Source: Winslowiella arboricola (GTDB lineage Bacteria; Pseudomonadota; Gammaproteobacteria; Enterobacterales; Enterobacteriaceae). From it: a stretch of 64,000 bases of DNA. A model generated the notes under the pieces. It saw only the letters and a list, made by a program, of their open reading frames with translations, was not told the DNA's origin and searched no databases. How positions within the stretch are numbered: the stretch's first letter is position 1; each line of letters begins with the position of its first letter. The stretch is taken from NCBI RefSeq assembly GCF_025527015.1, contig NZ_JAODIM010000032.1, forward strand, positions 31,049-95,048, given 5' to 3'. Of this stretch, positions 10,609 through 21,007 are shown piece after piece. The position numbers and the translations under genes were made by a program.

Positions 10609-12009
10609 TCAGGAAGATAATGTTCTGATTAAATTTGAGAAATCTTCTTTAATGTCGTGACTCTCTTCGCGTAGCTGCTCTATTTTACGGCAGGCATGCA
10701 GCACGGTCGTATGGTCGCGACCCCCGAAAGCATCACCGATTTCCGGCAAACTGTGGTTGGTCAGCTCTTTCGCCATCGCCATCGCCATCTGGCGCGGACG
10801 CGCCACTGAACGGGAGCGACGTTTGGAGAGCAAATCAGCCACTTTGATTTTATAGTACTCGGCCACCGTCTTCTGAATATTATCGATGGTGACCAGCTTT
10901 TCCTGCAGCGCCAGCAGATCGCGCAGCGCTTCACGCACAAAATCGATAGTAATCGCCCGGCCGGTAAAGTTGGCGTTGGCAATCACACGGTTCAGTGCGC
11001 CTTCCAGCTCACGCACGTTAGAGCGTAAGCGCTTGGCGATAAAGAACGCCACTTCGCCCGGCAGGCGAATGTCGTTTTCATCGGCTTTTTTCATCAGAAT
11101 CGCGACGCGGGTTTCCAGTTCCGGCGGCTCAATCGCCACCGTCAGGCCCCAGCCAAAGCGCGACTTCAGACGATCTTCCACCCCGTTGATCTCTTTTGGA
11201 TAACGATCCGAGGTCAGAATGATCTGCTGGTTACCTTCCAGCAGCGCATTAAAGGTGTGGAAAAACTCTTCCTGCGAGCGCTCTTTATTGGCAAAGAACT
11301 GAATGTCATCGATCAGCAGCGCATCGACAGAACGATAATAGCGCTTGAACTCTTCAATGGCATTATTTTGCAGCGCTTTCACCATATCCTGCACAAAGCG
11401 CTCGGAGTGCATATACACCACTTTGGCATTCGGCTTGCGCGCCATAATGCCATTACCTACCGCATGCAGCAGGTGCGTTTTACCGAGGCCCGTGCCGCCA
11501 TACAGAAATAGCGGGTTATACGCGCCACCTGGATTATCGGCAACCTGACGCGCAGCTGCGCGCGCCAGCTGGTTTGATTTACCTTCAACGAAGTTGTCGA
11601 AGTTATGTTTGGTGTTGACGTTCGAACGGTACGAAAGCTCGGCCGGTGCCGGAACATTATCCCAGCTTGGACGTGATGGCGCAGGGCGCAGGATCCCCGC
11701 CGGAGCAGGTGGCGCGCTGAAGCTGGCGCTGGCGGCAACGGGCTGACTGATGGTGCGCGTTACCGGCTTACTGCCCACTTCAAAACGCAGCAACGGTGTG
11801 TCCGCGCCGCAGAATTCATTTAATAATCCGTTGATATTATTGAGATATTTATCACGAACCCAGTCGAGTACAAACCGGTTTGGTGCATACAAGGCCAGTG
11901 TATTGTCATTCAGTTCGGCCTGTAGCGGGCGTATCCACATGCTGAATTCTGTGGCAGGTAGCTCATCCTGCAGGCGGGCAAGACACTGTTGCCAAAGCGA
12001 AAGTGACAC
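10609..12009 (-). CDS. dnaA: Chromosomal replication initiator DnaA
   Basis: 466 residues from the GTG at 12009, which has GGAG 8 bases upstream and begins [17 protein letters not shown] after the initiator, as in E. coli (467 residues). Longer in-frame reading adds 41 residues with no counterpart. The order is domain I (DnaB/DiaA contact), a Pro/Ala-rich linker, the AAA+ domain with Walker [10 protein letters not shown] and Walker [10 protein letters not shown], and the DNA-binding domain with signature [15 protein letters not shown]. It binds the boxes in oriC about 29 kb away in this window. A perfect DnaA box at 12214-12222 suggests autoregulation. Confidence 0.98.
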   Translation of the reverse strand: MSLSLWQQCLARLQDELPATEFSMWIRPLQAELNDNTLALYAPNRFVLDWVRDKYLNNINGLLNEFCGADTPLLRFEVGSKPVTRTISQPVAASASFSAPPAPAGILRPAPSRPSWDNVPAPAELSYRSNVNTKHNFDNFVEGKSNQLARAAARQVADNPGGAYNPLFLYGGTGLGKTHLLHAVGNGIMARKPNAKVVYMHSERFVQDMVKALQNNAIEEFKRYYRSVDALLIDDIQFFANKERSQEEFFHTFNALLEGNQQIILTSDRYPKEINGVEDRLKSRFGWGLTVAIEPPELETRVAILMKKADENDIRLPGEVAFFIAKRLRSNVRELEGALNRVIANANFTGRAITIDFVREALRDLLALQEKLVTIDNIQKTVAEYYKIKVADLLSKRRSRSVARPRQMAMAMAKELTNHSLPEIGDAFGGRDHTTVLHACRKIEQLREESHDIKEDFSNLIRTLSS

Positions 12010-12213
12010 GGCGGACTCCACTCGAACAAAATCGATAAGAAAAAGGCGCTGAAACGATAATTTAATCATTGTTGACGCATGCAGACGAAACGCATGCGAA
12101 CCGCTATCTGCGGTTAATCCGATGACGATCAACGGAAGGATCGTTAGCGGAAGGGCGGATCATAGCGCAAAGCGCGCCAGAGATCTTCACTTTCTACACA
12201 GTTTTGATCCATT

Positions 12214-12222
12214 TTATCCACA
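12214..12222. promoter_or_regulatory. DnaA box upstream of dnaA
   Basis: TTATCCACA is the consensus high-affinity DnaA box, about 205 bases upstream of the dnaA start. A similar box lies in the E. coli dnaA promoter region and mediates autoregulation. Confidence 0.8.
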
Positions 12223-12351
12223 GGCTGATAAGTGTACGCCACCCTGCTCAAAAGGCATTCAGGATCGTCCGGATTCGGTGATTTTTCCTGGCGCCATCAC
12301 GTTTTCGCGTAATTTGCTGGCAAACGATCGCGATAAGATCCTGGCCGATCC

Positions 12352-12379
12352 TTGCGCTTTATAATGGACGCCGTATAAT
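12352..12379 (+). promoter_or_regulatory. Promoter of rpmH-rnpA
   Basis: TTGCGC (12352-12357), a 16-base spacer and TATAAT (12374-12379), followed by a GC-rich stretch. The layout closely recalls the main E. coli rpmH promoter. Confidence 0.75.
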
Positions 12380-12586
12380 TCTCGCCCCGACGTGTTGCGC
12401 TCTGGCCCGATTTGGCTGGTTTTACGGGTCAACCCGGGACATCAGGACGCGCCATAATGCGAAGTAAATTGACTCTGGACTGTACAATTATTACAATCCC
12501 GCCTCTTTATTAAAGACACACTGAGGCGTCGGTCATATTTACTGGCCCATACACGCGTCACCAAGTGAAATTTTTTTCAAGTTTAG

Positions 12587-12739
<153 letters not shown>

Positions 12740-12754
12740 TAAAGCTAACCCTGA

Positions 12755-13114
12755 GTGGTTAAGCTCGCATTTCCCAGGGAGTTACGTTTGTTAACTCCCA
12801 CTCATTTCACTTTCGTCTTCCAGCAGCCACAACGGGCTGGCATGCCGCAAATTACCATTCTCGGCCGCCTTAACGCGCTGGGGCATCCCCGCATCGGTCT
12901 TACCGTCGCTAAAAAAAATGTTAAGCGTGCGCATGAGCGTAACCGGATCAAGCGATTGACCCGCGAAAGCTTTCGCCTGCGACAACACGAACTGCCATCA
13001 ATGGATTTTGTGGTAGTGGCGAAGAAAGGGGTTGCTGATCTGGATAATCGTGCGCTGGCGGAAGCGTTGGAGAAACTATGGCGTCGTCACTGTCGCCTGG
13101 CTCGCGGCTCCTGA
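12755..13114 (+). CDS. rnpA: Ribonuclease P protein component
   Basis: 119 residues starting at GTG ([15 protein letters not shown]), the same start as E. coli. It is the protein cofactor of RNase P, which matures tRNA 5' ends. The RNR motif is in [17 protein letters not shown] at about 53-69. It follows rpmH by 15 bases and overlaps yidD by 37 bases in another frame, a conserved arrangement. Confidence 0.97.
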   Translation: MVKLAFPRELRLLTPTHFTFVFQQPQRAGMPQITILGRLNALGHPRIGLTVAKKNVKRAHERNRIKRLTRESFRLRQHELPSMDFVVVAKKGVADLDNRALAEALEKLWRRHCRLARGS

Positions 13115-13335
13115 TTGCGCTGATACGTGTGTATCAGCGCGTCATCAGTCCGCTGTTAGGACCGCACTGTCGCTTCCATCCAACCTGCTCTCAATACAGT
13201 ATTGAGGCATTGCGCAGGTTTGGTGTGATAAAAGGCAGTTGGTTGACAGTGAAACGCGTATTAAAATGCCACCCTTTGAACCCAGGTGGCGACGATCCGG
13301 TGCCGCCCAAAACCGACGATAACAGAGAACATTAA
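13078..13335 (+). CDS. yidD: Membrane protein insertion efficiency factor YidD
   Basis: 85 residues with [20 protein letters not shown], the Cys motif [12 protein letters not shown], and [15 protein letters not shown](L)NPGG. It is a small amphipathic inner-membrane-associated protein that assists YidC-dependent insertion. It starts inside rnpA and ends 2 bases before yidC, so translation is likely coupled. Confidence 0.96.
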   Translation: MASSLSPGSRLLIALIRVYQRVISPLLGPHCRFHPTCSQYSIEALRRFGVIKGSWLTVKRVLKCHPLNPGGDDPVPPKTDDNREH

Positions 13336-13337
13336 CG

Positions 13338-14984
13338 ATGGATTCGCAACGTAATCTTTTTCTCATCGCTTTTCTGTTCGTGTCTTTTATGATCTGGCAA
13401 GCCTGGCAGACGGACAATGCTCCGCAGCCACAGCAGACCCAGACCACACAAAACACGACCAGCGCAGCAGGTGATGCCGCCAACCAGGGCGTTCCAGCCA
13501 GCGGTCAGGGTAAGACGATCACCGTTAAGACTGATGTCCTGTCTTTGAACATCAACACCCGCGGTGGTGATATCGAACAGGCTCTGCTGCTGACTTACCC
13601 GGACAAACTGGGTTCTGATCAGCCGTTCCAGCTGCTGGAAACCACGCCGTCTTTCCTGTATCAGGCACAGAGTGGCCTGACCGGGCGTAACGGTCCGGAC
13701 AATCCGTCTAACGGCGCGCGTCCACTGTTTACCACCCAGCAGGATCACTTCGAACTGGCCCCGGGTCAGAGCGAGTTGCGTATCCCGATGATTTTCACTG
13801 CGGAAAACGGTGCGGTTTACACCAAGACCTTCGTTGTGAAGCGCGGTGAATATGCAATTGGCGTCGATTATCAGGTGAACAACACCACACAGCAGCCGCT
13901 GGAAGTGGCGATGTTTGGTCAGCTGAAGCAAACCATCGACCTGCCTAAGCATCGTGATACCGGCAGCAACAACTTTGCATTACATACTTTCCGCGGTGCG
14001 GCTTACTCCACCAGCGAATCTAAGTATGAAAAATACAAATTTGACACCATCGCCGATAACGAAAACCTGAGCGCCTCAACCGCCAACGGTTGGGTGGCGA
14101 TGCTGCAGCAATACTTTGCTACCGCATGGGTGCCAATGACCACCGGCAATAACTCACTGTATACCACTAACCTGGGCAACGGTGTGGCGGCGATTGGCTA
14201 CAAATCGACGCCGGTAACGGTGGCGCCAGGCGCGCAGCAGAACCTTGCAGCAACCCTGTGGGTTGGCCCGGAAATCCAGGACAAGATGGCGGCGGTTGCA
14301 CCGCACCTCGATCTGACCGTGGATTACGGCTGGTTGTGGTTTATCTCTCAGCCGTTGTTTAAACTGCTGAAATTCCTGCACAGCTTTATCGGTAACTGGG
14401 GCTTCTCCATTATCGTGATCACCTTTATCGTGCGCGGCATCATGTACCCGCTGACCAAAGCGCAGTACACCTCGATGGCGAAAATGCGCATGCTGCAGCC
14501 AAAAATGGCGGCGATGCGTGAGCGTTTAGGTGACGATAAGCAGAAAATGTCGCAGGAGATGATGGCGCTGTATAAAGCCGAGAAGGTCAACCCACTGGGT
14601 GGCTGCTTCCCGCTGATTATTCAGATGCCAATCTTCCTTGCCCTGTATTACATGCTGATGGGCTCGGTTGAACTGCGTCATGCGCCGTTTGCACTGTGGA
14701 TCCATGACCTTGCCGCACAGGACCCGTACTACATCCTGCCGATCCTGATGGGCGTGACGATGTTCTTCATTCAGAAGATGTCACCGACCACCGTGACCGA
14801 TCCAATGCAGCAGAAGATCATGACCTTTATGCCGGTTATCTTCACCGTGTTCTTCTTGTGGTTCCCGTCAGGTCTGGTGCTGTACTACATCGTCAGTAAC
14901 CTGGTGACCATTCTCCAGCAGCAGCTGATTTATCGCGGCCTGGAAAAACGTGGCCTGCATAGCCGCGACAAGAAAAAAGCGTAA
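13338..14984 (+). CDS. yidC: Membrane protein insertase YidC
   Basis: 548 residues, as in E. coli. It inserts and folds inner-membrane proteins alone or with SecYEG; known clients include ATP synthase subunit c, encoded in this window. The N-terminal signal-anchor is [18 protein letters not shown], followed by a large periplasmic domain (about 55-340) and the conserved five-helix core from about 345, with [15 protein letters not shown] containing the functional Arg in the membrane groove. The C-terminal tail is basic ([12 protein letters not shown]). Confidence 0.98.
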   Translation: MDSQRNLFLIAFLFVSFMIWQAWQTDNAPQPQQTQTTQNTTSAAGDAANQGVPASGQGKTITVKTDVLSLNINTRGGDIEQALLLTYPDKLGSDQPFQLLETTPSFLYQAQSGLTGRNGPDNPSNGARPLFTTQQDHFELAPGQSELRIPMIFTAENGAVYTKTFVVKRGEYAIGVDYQVNNTTQQPLEVAMFGQLKQTIDLPKHRDTGSNNFALHTFRGAAYSTSESKYEKYKFDTIADNENLSASTANGWVAMLQQYFATAWVPMTTGNNSLYTTNLGNGVAAIGYKSTPVTVAPGAQQNLAATLWVGPEIQDKMAAVAPHLDLTVDYGWLWFISQPLFKLLKFLHSFIGNWGFSIIVITFIVRGIMYPLTKAQYTSMAKMRMLQPKMAAMRERLGDDKQKMSQEMMALYKAEKVNPLGGCFPLIIQMPIFLALYYMLMGSVELRHAPFALWIHDLAAQDPYYILPILMGVTMFFIQKMSPTTVTDPMQQKIMTFMPVIFTVFFLWFPSGLVLYYIVSNLVTILQQQLIYRGLEKRGLHSRDKKKA

Positions 14985-15009
14985 TTCGCTACGAATTACC
15001 GTAAAACTT

Positions 15010-15037
15010 GTAGGGGCGGCGTTTTCGCCGCCCGTGC
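15010..15037. repeat. Type 1 GC-rich palindromic repeat
   Basis: GTAG head, GGGCGGCG-TTTT-CGCCGCCC (15014-15033), then GTGC. It lies 25 bases after the yidC stop and before the terminator, the same orientation as the copy at 1401. Confidence 0.8.
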
Positions 15038-15060
15038 TAAAAAATGGCACAATGGTTATC

Positions 15061-15092
15061 ATAAGGCGGTCAATTGACCGCCTTATTTTTTT
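15061..15092 (+). terminator. yidC terminator
   Basis: A 26-bp perfect palindrome (ATAAGGCGGTCAA and its complement) is followed by a run of T residues to 15092. It ends the rpmH-yidC transcript just before mnmE. Confidence 0.9.
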
Positions 15093-15112
15093 GCAGCAAA
15101 AGAGAGTTAAAC

Positions 15113-16477
15113 ATGAGCCATAGCGATACGATCGTAGCCCAGGCGACACCTCCGGGACGCGGCGGCGTCGGTATCCTGCGCGTTTCCGGCGCCAGAGCGG
15201 CCGACGTCGCGCAACAGCTGCTGGGCAAACTGCCTAAGCCCCGTTACGCCGATTATCTGCCATTCCGTGACGCTGAGGGTAACGCGCTCGATCAGGGGAT
15301 CGCGTTGTGGTTTCCTGGTCCGAACTCCTTTACCGGTGAAGATGTGCTGGAACTGCAGGGCCATGGCGGCCCGGTGATCCTCGATCTGCTGCTGAAACGT
15401 ATTGTCGCGCTGCCCGGCGTGCGCATTGCGCAGCCAGGCGAGTTCTCCGAACGCGCCTTCCTCAACGATAAGCTCGATTTAGCCCAGGCAGAAGCGATTG
15501 CCGACCTGATCGATGCCAGTTCAGAGCAGGCGGCACGCTCGGCGCTGAACTCGTTGCAGGGCGCTTTTTCCGCGCGCGTAAATCATTTAGTGGAAGCACT
15601 TACTCACCTGCGAATCTATGTTGAAGCGGCTATCGACTTCCCGGATGAGGAGATCGACTTTCTCTCTGACGGGAAAATTGAAGGGCAGCTGCATACGGTA
15701 ATCGCCGATCTCGACGCGGTACGTGCGGAAGCGCGTCAGGGCAGCCTGTTGCGTGAAGGGATGAAAGTGGTGATCGCCGGGCGGCCGAACGCCGGTAAAT
15801 CCAGCCTGCTGAATGCTTTAGCCGGGCGTGACGCCGCTATCGTGACCGATATTGCTGGCACCACCCGCGATGTGCTGCGCGAACATATCCATATCGACGG
15901 CATGCCGCTGCATATTATTGATACTGCGGGCTTACGTGAAGCCAGTGACGAAGTAGAGCGCATTGGTATTGAACGTGCCTGGCAGGAGATTGAGCAGGCG
16001 GACCGCGTGCTGTTTATGGTTGACGGCACCACCACCGATGCCACCGAACCGGCAGATATCTGGCCTGATTTTATTGCCCGTCTGCCCGCCAGTTTACCGA
16101 TTACCGTAGTGCGTAATAAAGCGGATATGACCGGTGAAACTCTGGGTATCAGCGAAGTGAATAACCACTCACTAATTCGTCTGTCAGCACGTACTGGCGA
16201 AGGTATTGATTTGCTGCGCGACCATCTGAAACAGAGCATGGGTTTCGCTGGCAATATGGAAGGTGGCTTCCTTGCCCGTCGTCGTCATCTGCAGGCGCTG
16301 GAACTGGCGGCACAGCACTTACAGCAGGGTAAGCATCAGCTGTTAGGCGCATGGGCTGGTGAGTTGCTGGCGGAAGAGCTGCGTCTGGCGCAGCAGGCGC
16401 TGACGGAAATCACCGGTGAGTTTACTTCCGACGACCTGCTGGGGCGGATTTTCTCCAGTTTCTGTATCGGGAAATAA
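15113..16477 (+). CDS. mnmE: tRNA modification GTPase MnmE
   Basis: 454 residues from the ATG at 15113 ([20 protein letters not shown]), matching E. coli length. With MnmG it makes 5-(carboxymethyl)aminomethyluridine at the tRNA wobble position. It has an N-terminal folate-binding domain, a G domain with GRPNAGKSS (G1), DTAGLRE (G3) and RNKAD (G4), and the C-terminal FCIGK whose Cys is conserved. Its partner mnmG is also in the window, next to oriC. In E. coli tnaCAB follow; here they are missing. Confidence 0.97.
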   Translation: MSHSDTIVAQATPPGRGGVGILRVSGARAADVAQQLLGKLPKPRYADYLPFRDAEGNALDQGIALWFPGPNSFTGEDVLELQGHGGPVILDLLLKRIVALPGVRIAQPGEFSERAFLNDKLDLAQAEAIADLIDASSEQAARSALNSLQGAFSARVNHLVEALTHLRIYVEAAIDFPDEEIDFLSDGKIEGQLHTVIADLDAVRAEARQGSLLREGMKVVIAGRPNAGKSSLLNALAGRDAAIVTDIAGTTRDVLREHIHIDGMPLHIIDTAGLREASDEVERIGIERAWQEIEQADRVLFMVDGTTTDATEPADIWPDFIARLPASLPITVVRNKADMTGETLGISEVNNHSLIRLSARTGEGIDLLRDHLKQSMGFAGNMEGGFLARRRHLQALELAAQHLQQGKHQLLGAWAGELLAEELRLAQQALTEITGEFTSDDLLGRIFSSFCIGK

Positions 16478-16482
16478 GACAC

Positions 16483-16515
16483 AATAATTGTCCAACACCC
16501 TGTTGGACAATTATT
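16483..16515. terminator. mnmE terminator
   Basis: Fifteen-base perfect arms, AATAATTGTCCAACA and its complement, around a CCC loop, 6 bases after the mnmE stop. The AT-rich stem base supplies the U-rich end. Confidence 0.85.
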
Positions 16516-16690
16516 TTCCGCCATCGCTTTTAACTTACAAAAGCACCAGCCTCCGCTGTCTCTGCTGCCTGCTCTGATACGGCTATATTGCCGATTTCCG
16601 CATAACCTGTTGCCATATGCGCATATAAAACCTAAAAAAAGCAGTGTTATCATCCGTTTTTGAATTTCTGCATGATGCCGCCAAAGCCTG

Positions 16691-17797
16691 ATGAAAAAAC
16701 CTCTCCTTTTTCCTGCGGAATTACTGTTGCAGCAGACGGAAACCATCCTGCGTGGATGGGGTATCGCCGCTGATGCTGCGCAGCAAACCGCAAAATTAAT
16801 TATTGAAACCGATCTGCTGGGTATCGACTCCCATGGCATATCAATGCTGCCACACTATGATCGCTTACTACGCGATGCTCAGTGGCATCCCACTGGCGAA
16901 ACGCGTCTGCTGTCAGAAACGCCAACCACAGCGGTGCTTGATGGCGGCCATGCGCTGGGACATGCCACGGCACAGCGCGCAATCGAGCTGGCGGTCGATA
17001 AAAGTGAGCAGTCTGGCCTTGGCTGCGTGGTGGTGCGCAATGCTAACCACTTTGGCGCTGCCGGTTTATATGCCCGCTACGCCGCTGCCAGAGGCAAAAT
17101 AGCACTGGTCACCAGCACCACGCGCAGTCGCATGCTGGTGCCATCACGCGCCGCGATGCCGGTATTAGGCACCAATCCCATCGCCTTTGCTGCCCCGGCA
17201 GGGCGTAATGAAGATTTTGCGCTGGATATGGCCACCACCACCGTTGCCGCTAATAAAATCAAAGTTTATGACTATCAGGAGAAAGATCTGCCTGCCGGGT
17301 GGGTGGTCGATGCCCGGGGCGAAGCGGTAACCAGCAGTCGCGAGGGGATGATCACCGTGTATGAGCAGCCGGAAGGCGGGCTTACTCCGCTGGGTGGACT
17401 GGAACAAAACGGCGGCCATAAAGGCTATGGCCTGGCGATGATGGCGCAAATTCTGGCTGGCACACTGGCGGGTTCCGCCTTTGCCGCCACCCGTCCGGCG
17501 GGCGAGATCCCGGATATCGGCCACTTTTTCCTCGCCATCAATCCCACGGCTTTTGGACCGCTGGCACAGTTCGAGCAGGGCCTGGATGAAGTGATCGATA
17601 CGCTGCATGCCACACCTGCCAGCGACCCGACCGCACCTGTACTGGTGGCGGGTGAACCGGAAAACCACACCCGCCGCCAGCGTGTGGAATATGGCGTGCC
17701 ATTGCCTGACTCACTACTGCAGAAGCTGCGGGATATTTGCCAGCAACGTGATTTCAGTGACCTGCTAACGCCTTACGCCAGCCACTCTTCAGGTTAA
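16691..17797 (+). CDS. Ldh-family NAD(P)H-dependent dehydrogenase
   Basis: 368 residues of the malate/L-lactate/ureidoglycolate dehydrogenase family (type 2, YlbC/YbiC/YiaK-like). Signature pieces are TDLLGIDSHGISMLPHY (catalytic His in DSHG), VRNANHFGAAGLYA (conserved His), GTNPIAFAAPA, LDMATTTVA and GHKGYGLAMM. These enzymes are soluble dimers that reduce 2-keto acids or related compounds. The substrate cannot be told from sequence. It stands alone in the slot that holds tna genes in E. coli, with its own upstream region but a weak ribosome-binding site. Confidence 0.8.
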   Translation: MKKPLLFPAELLLQQTETILRGWGIAADAAQQTAKLIIETDLLGIDSHGISMLPHYDRLLRDAQWHPTGETRLLSETPTTAVLDGGHALGHATAQRAIELAVDKSEQSGLGCVVVRNANHFGAAGLYARYAAARGKIALVTSTTRSRMLVPSRAAMPVLGTNPIAFAAPAGRNEDFALDMATTTVAANKIKVYDYQEKDLPAGWVVDARGEAVTSSREGMITVYEQPEGGLTPLGGLEQNGGHKGYGLAMMAQILAGTLAGSAFAATRPAGEIPDIGHFFLAINPTAFGPLAQFEQGLDEVIDTLHATPASDPTAPVLVAGEPENHTRRQRVEYGVPLPDSLLQKLRDICQQRDFSDLLTPYASHSSG

Positions 17798-17934
17798 GCC
17801 TGGGGGACTTAGCACGCTCAGTATTAGTCATTTGTCCTATTTTCCGTAAGGAAACGGAAAGTCGGATGAAATTGATTCAGAAAATTCTTACAATACGTAC
17901 TGATGATTATCCGACCATTTTCACGGAGCGACAG

Positions 17935-18678
17935 ATGGCAAGTCATTTTGTACGCTGGGCGTACGTCCAGACACCGGCACGTTTATCGCGGCTACCTCAG
18001 AAATTACTAGAAGATTCCGTAAACCTGAATGAAAAACGCCGTGTGCGTTTTCTTGCCGCGCGATGGTTGCTGGCCGAACTGATGCTGCGCGTGTATGGCA
18101 TGCAGCAACTACCGGCGCTGATCACTATGAGCAGCGGACGCCCCTGCTTTGCCGATGCCGATCTGCCTGACTTTAGCATCGCCTACGCCGGTAATCAGGT
18201 TGGCGTACTGCTGGCAGAAGAGGGTGGGCGCGCCGGGCTGGATATGGAGATTGTCCGCGCCCATAGCCGTCAGACGGTGGAAAATCAGCTGCAATGCCTC
18301 TCTTCAGGTGAGAAAGCCTGGATCAATGCCCAACAGGATCCGGTTGAGGCCGCCACCCAGCTATGGACTCTGCGCCAGAGCGTGCTGAAACTGACCGGTG
18401 AAAGCCAGCATGATGCTGATGCTTTACGCCTGCATCCCGCTTCCGGCCGCCTGCGTTCAGCCGCCTTTCCCGATATTCAGGCTCTCAGTGATGTTGAGCC
18501 GCTGATGGTATGGTCATGCGCCCTGTCGCCAGGCACACAGCGTCTTCGTCTGTGGGAATTAGATCAGGAAAATAACTGGCATGCGCTGCGCGATGTGGAA
18601 GTGAGTAAACCGAATATAGGGCCGCGCGCCTTGCGCCTCACCAGCATGCCGCAGGAGCGTCAGGTACAGCAGCATTAA
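17935..18678 (+). CDS. yieE: YieE-type phosphopantetheinyl transferase superfamily protein
   Basis: 247 residues from the ATG at 17935, which has an ACGGAG site and aligns with the E. coli YieE start (MASHFVRW against MATHFARG). Motif SIAYAGNQVGVLLAEE and the metal pair Asp103/Glu105 (AGLDMEI) are present. The usual WxxKE motif reads WTLRQS, with Gln148 in place of the third acidic ligand, so the activity may be altered. Canonical family members transfer 4'-phosphopantetheine from CoA to carrier proteins; no carrier protein or synthase gene is nearby. A 7-bp-arm hairpin (TTTCCGT/ACGGAAA, near 17839-17858) lies upstream. Confidence 0.85.
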   Translation: MASHFVRWAYVQTPARLSRLPQKLLEDSVNLNEKRRVRFLAARWLLAELMLRVYGMQQLPALITMSSGRPCFADADLPDFSIAYAGNQVGVLLAEEGGRAGLDMEIVRAHSRQTVENQLQCLSSGEKAWINAQQDPVEAATQLWTLRQSVLKLTGESQHDADALRLHPASGRLRSAAFPDIQALSDVEPLMVWSCALSPGTQRLRLWELDQENNWHALRDVEVSKPNIGPRALRLTSMPQERQVQQH

Positions 18679-18713
18679 AAAAGCGGCATCAGGGTTGCCT
18701 GATACCGCCTTTT
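18677..18713. terminator. Terminator between convergent yieE and adeP
   Basis: AAAAGCGG and ATCAGG pair with CCTGAT and CCGCCTTTT with one mismatch and one bulge. Its position between two converging stops suggests it works in both directions. Confidence 0.75.
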
Positions 18714-18738
18714 CGGTGCTTAACGCGTTACAACGCGC

Positions 18739-20052
18739 TTAATGCGCATCAATAAACACGATCTTTAATACAAACAGCAGCGCCACCACGACCACGCATG
18801 GGCTGATTTCACGCCAGCGCCCGGAGCCTGCCTTCATCACACAGTAAGCAATAAAGCCCAGTGCGATACCTTCGGTGATCGAGAAGCTAAATGGCATCAT
18901 AACTGCGGTAACAAACGCCGGAACCGCTTCGGTCAGGTCGTCCCACTTCACCCGCGCCAGGCTGGACGTCATCAGCACACCAACGTAGATCAGCGCACCG
19001 GCCGCGGCATAGGCCGGCACCATTGCCGCCAGCGGCGACAGGAAGATCACCAGCAGGAACAGAATACCGGTAACTACCGCCATCAGGCCGGTACGGCCGC
19101 CGATCGACACGCCGGAAGAGCTTTCAATATAGGCGGTAACCGAAGAGGTGCCGATAAAGGAGCCGACGACCGAGCTGATACTGTCCACATACAGTGCCTG
19201 CTTCATGCGGGGGAATTTGCCTTTATCATCGGCTAAACCGGCTTTATCAGTCACGCCAATCAGGGTGCCCGAGGAGTCGAACAGGTTTACCAGCATAAAG
19301 GAGAAGATAATTCCGGCCATACCGAGGTTCAGCGAACCCGCCAGATCAACCTGACCAATAATCGATGTTACCGGCGGTGGCGCAGAGAAGAAGCCGGTAT
19401 ATTGCACATCGCCTAACAGCAGACCGATAACGGTGGTAATCACAATCGATACCAGTACCGCCACATGAATATTGCGCGAGGCCAGAATGGCAATAATAAA
19501 GAAGCCCAGCGCGCCCAGCAGAACACTGTGCGAGGTCAGGTTGCCGACAGCCACCAGCGTATCTTTATTTGGCACCACAATTCCGGCATTTTTCAGGCCG
19601 ATCATCGCAATAAACAGACCGATGCCGCTGGTGATACCGACACGCAGACAGACCGGAATATTGGCAATCATCCAGTAGCGCACGCGGAAAATGGTCAGCA
19701 GCAGCAGGCCCACCGCGCCCCAGAAAATGGCGCCCATACCGGTCTGCCAGGAGATCCCCATCGCGCCGACCACGACAAAAGCGAAGAAGGCGTTCAGCCC
19801 CATCGCTGGCGCCAGCGCCACCGGTAAATTAGCCACCAGCCCCATCAGAATACTGCCGAAGGCCGCAATCAGACAGGTGGTGACAAACACCGCTTGCGTA
19901 TCCATGCCAGCGACGCCAAGAATTTGTGGGTTCACAAAGACGATATACACCATGGTAAGAAAGGTGGTGAACCCCGCGATCACTTCAGTCCGTGCTGTGG
20001 TGCCATGCTCTTGCAGTTTAAACAGGCGCTGCAGTAAACCTTGTTTGTTCAT
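18739..20052 (-). CDS. adeP: Adenine permease (AzgA/NCS2 type)
   Basis: 437-residue inner-membrane purine:H+ symporter with about 12-14 helices. Family signatures are TEVIAGFTTFLTMVYI, VFVTTCLIAAFGSI, GLNAFFAF, SFMLVNLFDSSGTLIGV, and FIGTSSVTAYIESSSGVSIGGRTGL. It is the ortholog of E. coli AdeP (YieG), a high-affinity adenine importer, and keeps its place between yieE and yieH. A PurR-like operator lies about 85 bases upstream, so purine repression is likely. Confidence 0.92.
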   Translation of the reverse strand: MNKQGLLQRLFKLQEHGTTARTEVIAGFTTFLTMVYIVFVNPQILGVAGMDTQAVFVTTCLIAAFGSILMGLVANLPVALAPAMGLNAFFAFVVVGAMGISWQTGMGAIFWGAVGLLLLTIFRVRYWMIANIPVCLRVGITSGIGLFIAMIGLKNAGIVVPNKDTLVAVGNLTSHSVLLGALGFFIIAILASRNIHVAVLVSIVITTVIGLLLGDVQYTGFFSAPPPVTSIIGQVDLAGSLNLGMAGIIFSFMLVNLFDSSGTLIGVTDKAGLADDKGKFPRMKQALYVDSISSVVGSFIGTSSVTAYIESSSGVSIGGRTGLMAVVTGILFLLVIFLSPLAAMVPAYAAAGALIYVGVLMTSSLARVKWDDLTEAVPAFVTAVMMPFSFSITEGIALGFIAYCVMKAGSGRWREISPCVVVVALLFVLKIVFIDAH

Positions 20053-20136
20053 TATCAGATTCCGAACGAAAGGAAATGTTGTCGTTGGCTATCCTATACC
20101 AAAAAGCACATTTTTGATGCGGATCACATTGATTTT

Positions 20137-20152
20137 TCGCAACCGATTGCGC
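20137..20152. promoter_or_regulatory. Probable PurR operator upstream of adeP
   Basis: TCGCAACCGATTGCGC matches the PurR palindrome ANGCAANCGNTTNCNT at every defined position except the two outermost. It lies in the adeP-yieH divergent gap, 85-100 bases from the adeP start. Confidence 0.7.
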
Positions 20153-20265
20153 AGTTTTTACCGCTTTATCGCCGCCATTAACAGTAATTGACATTTGCTG
20201 GTCGCAATCCTGACACAGTTGGTTAAAGATGTGATGACATCTTCGACCCTTAAAGGACAAGCGCG

Positions 20266-20928
20266 ATGAGTATTGAATGTGTGTTTTTTGATTGTGACGG
20301 TACGCTGGTGGATAGCGAACTGATTTGCACCCAATCCTATGTAAATACCTTTGCGCAGTATGGCGTTGCGTTATCGCTTCAGGAGATGTTTGAAAAGTAC
20401 AAGGGCGTGAAGCTGTATGACATTGTTGCCGATGTCTGCGCACAGCATCAGCTGGATGTGCCGGTGGCAGAACTGGAAAGCGCTTACCGCAAGGAAGTAG
20501 CCCGACTGTTCGATGCCGGCCTGCAACCGATTGCCGGGGCGCAGCAGCTGCTGGCGCAGGTGAGTGTGCCGATGTGCGTGGTATCGAACGGTACGGTGAA
20601 GAAGATGCAGCACTCCCTTGGGCTAACCGATATGCTACGCTATTTTGATGACCGGTTGTATAGCGGTTACGATATCGAACGCTGGAAACCCGATCCTGAA
20701 CTGATGTTTCACGCGGCGGAGAAGATGGACGTCGCAGTTGAGCGCTGCATTCTGGTCGATGATTCCGAAGCGGGTGCAAAAGCCGGCATTGCTGCCGGCA
20801 TTCCGGTATTTTACTACTGCGCTGATGCCCATAATCAGCCGCTTGATCATCCGCTGGTAACCATGTTTGACGATATGGCGCAGCTACCGGCGCTGTGGAA
20901 AGCGCGCGGCTGGTCGATTACGGCCTGA
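20266..20928 (+). CDS. yieH: HAD-family 6-phosphogluconate phosphatase
   Basis: 220 residues. The HAD nucleophile motif is FFDCDGTLVDSE (Asp10, Asp12), motif II VVSNGT, motif III Lys in RWKPDP, and motif IV ILVDDSEAGAKAG. It is the ortholog of E. coli YieH, a beta-phosphoglucomutase-like soluble phosphatase acting on 6-phosphogluconate. It is divergent from adeP and followed within 10 bases by palindromic repeats. Confidence 0.93.
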   Translation: MSIECVFFDCDGTLVDSELICTQSYVNTFAQYGVALSLQEMFEKYKGVKLYDIVADVCAQHQLDVPVAELESAYRKEVARLFDAGLQPIAGAQQLLAQVSVPMCVVSNGTVKKMQHSLGLTDMLRYFDDRLYSGYDIERWKPDPELMFHAAEKMDVAVERCILVDDSEAGAKAGIAAGIPVFYYCADAHNQPLDHPLVTMFDDMAQLPALWKARGWSITA

Positions 20929-20934
20929 CGCTAC

Positions 20935-21002
20935 GGGCGGCGAGAACGCCGTCATTACTGCCAACGCATATCATCGGCACGGGCGGCGAGAACGCCGCCC
21001 CT
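20935..21002. repeat. Pair of type 1 palindromic repeats, first one decayed
   Basis: Both copies are in reverse orientation. The first (20935-20954) is GGGCGGCG-AGAA followed by CGCCGTCA, with decay in the right arm. The second (20981-21000) is perfect: GGGCGGCG-AGAA-CGCCGCCC, preceded by GCAC. They fill the gap between the convergent yieH and MFS stops. Confidence 0.8.
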
Positions 21003-21007
21003 GGAGG

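Noticed and set aside
12010..12132. In-frame 41-codon extension of dnaA
   Set aside because: The GTG at 12009 has a good ribosome-binding site and aligns with the known DnaA start.
13332..13952. 206-codon open frame antisense to yidC
   Set aside because: A shadow of yidC; no domain, no ribosome-binding site, and the real gene fits its family end to end.
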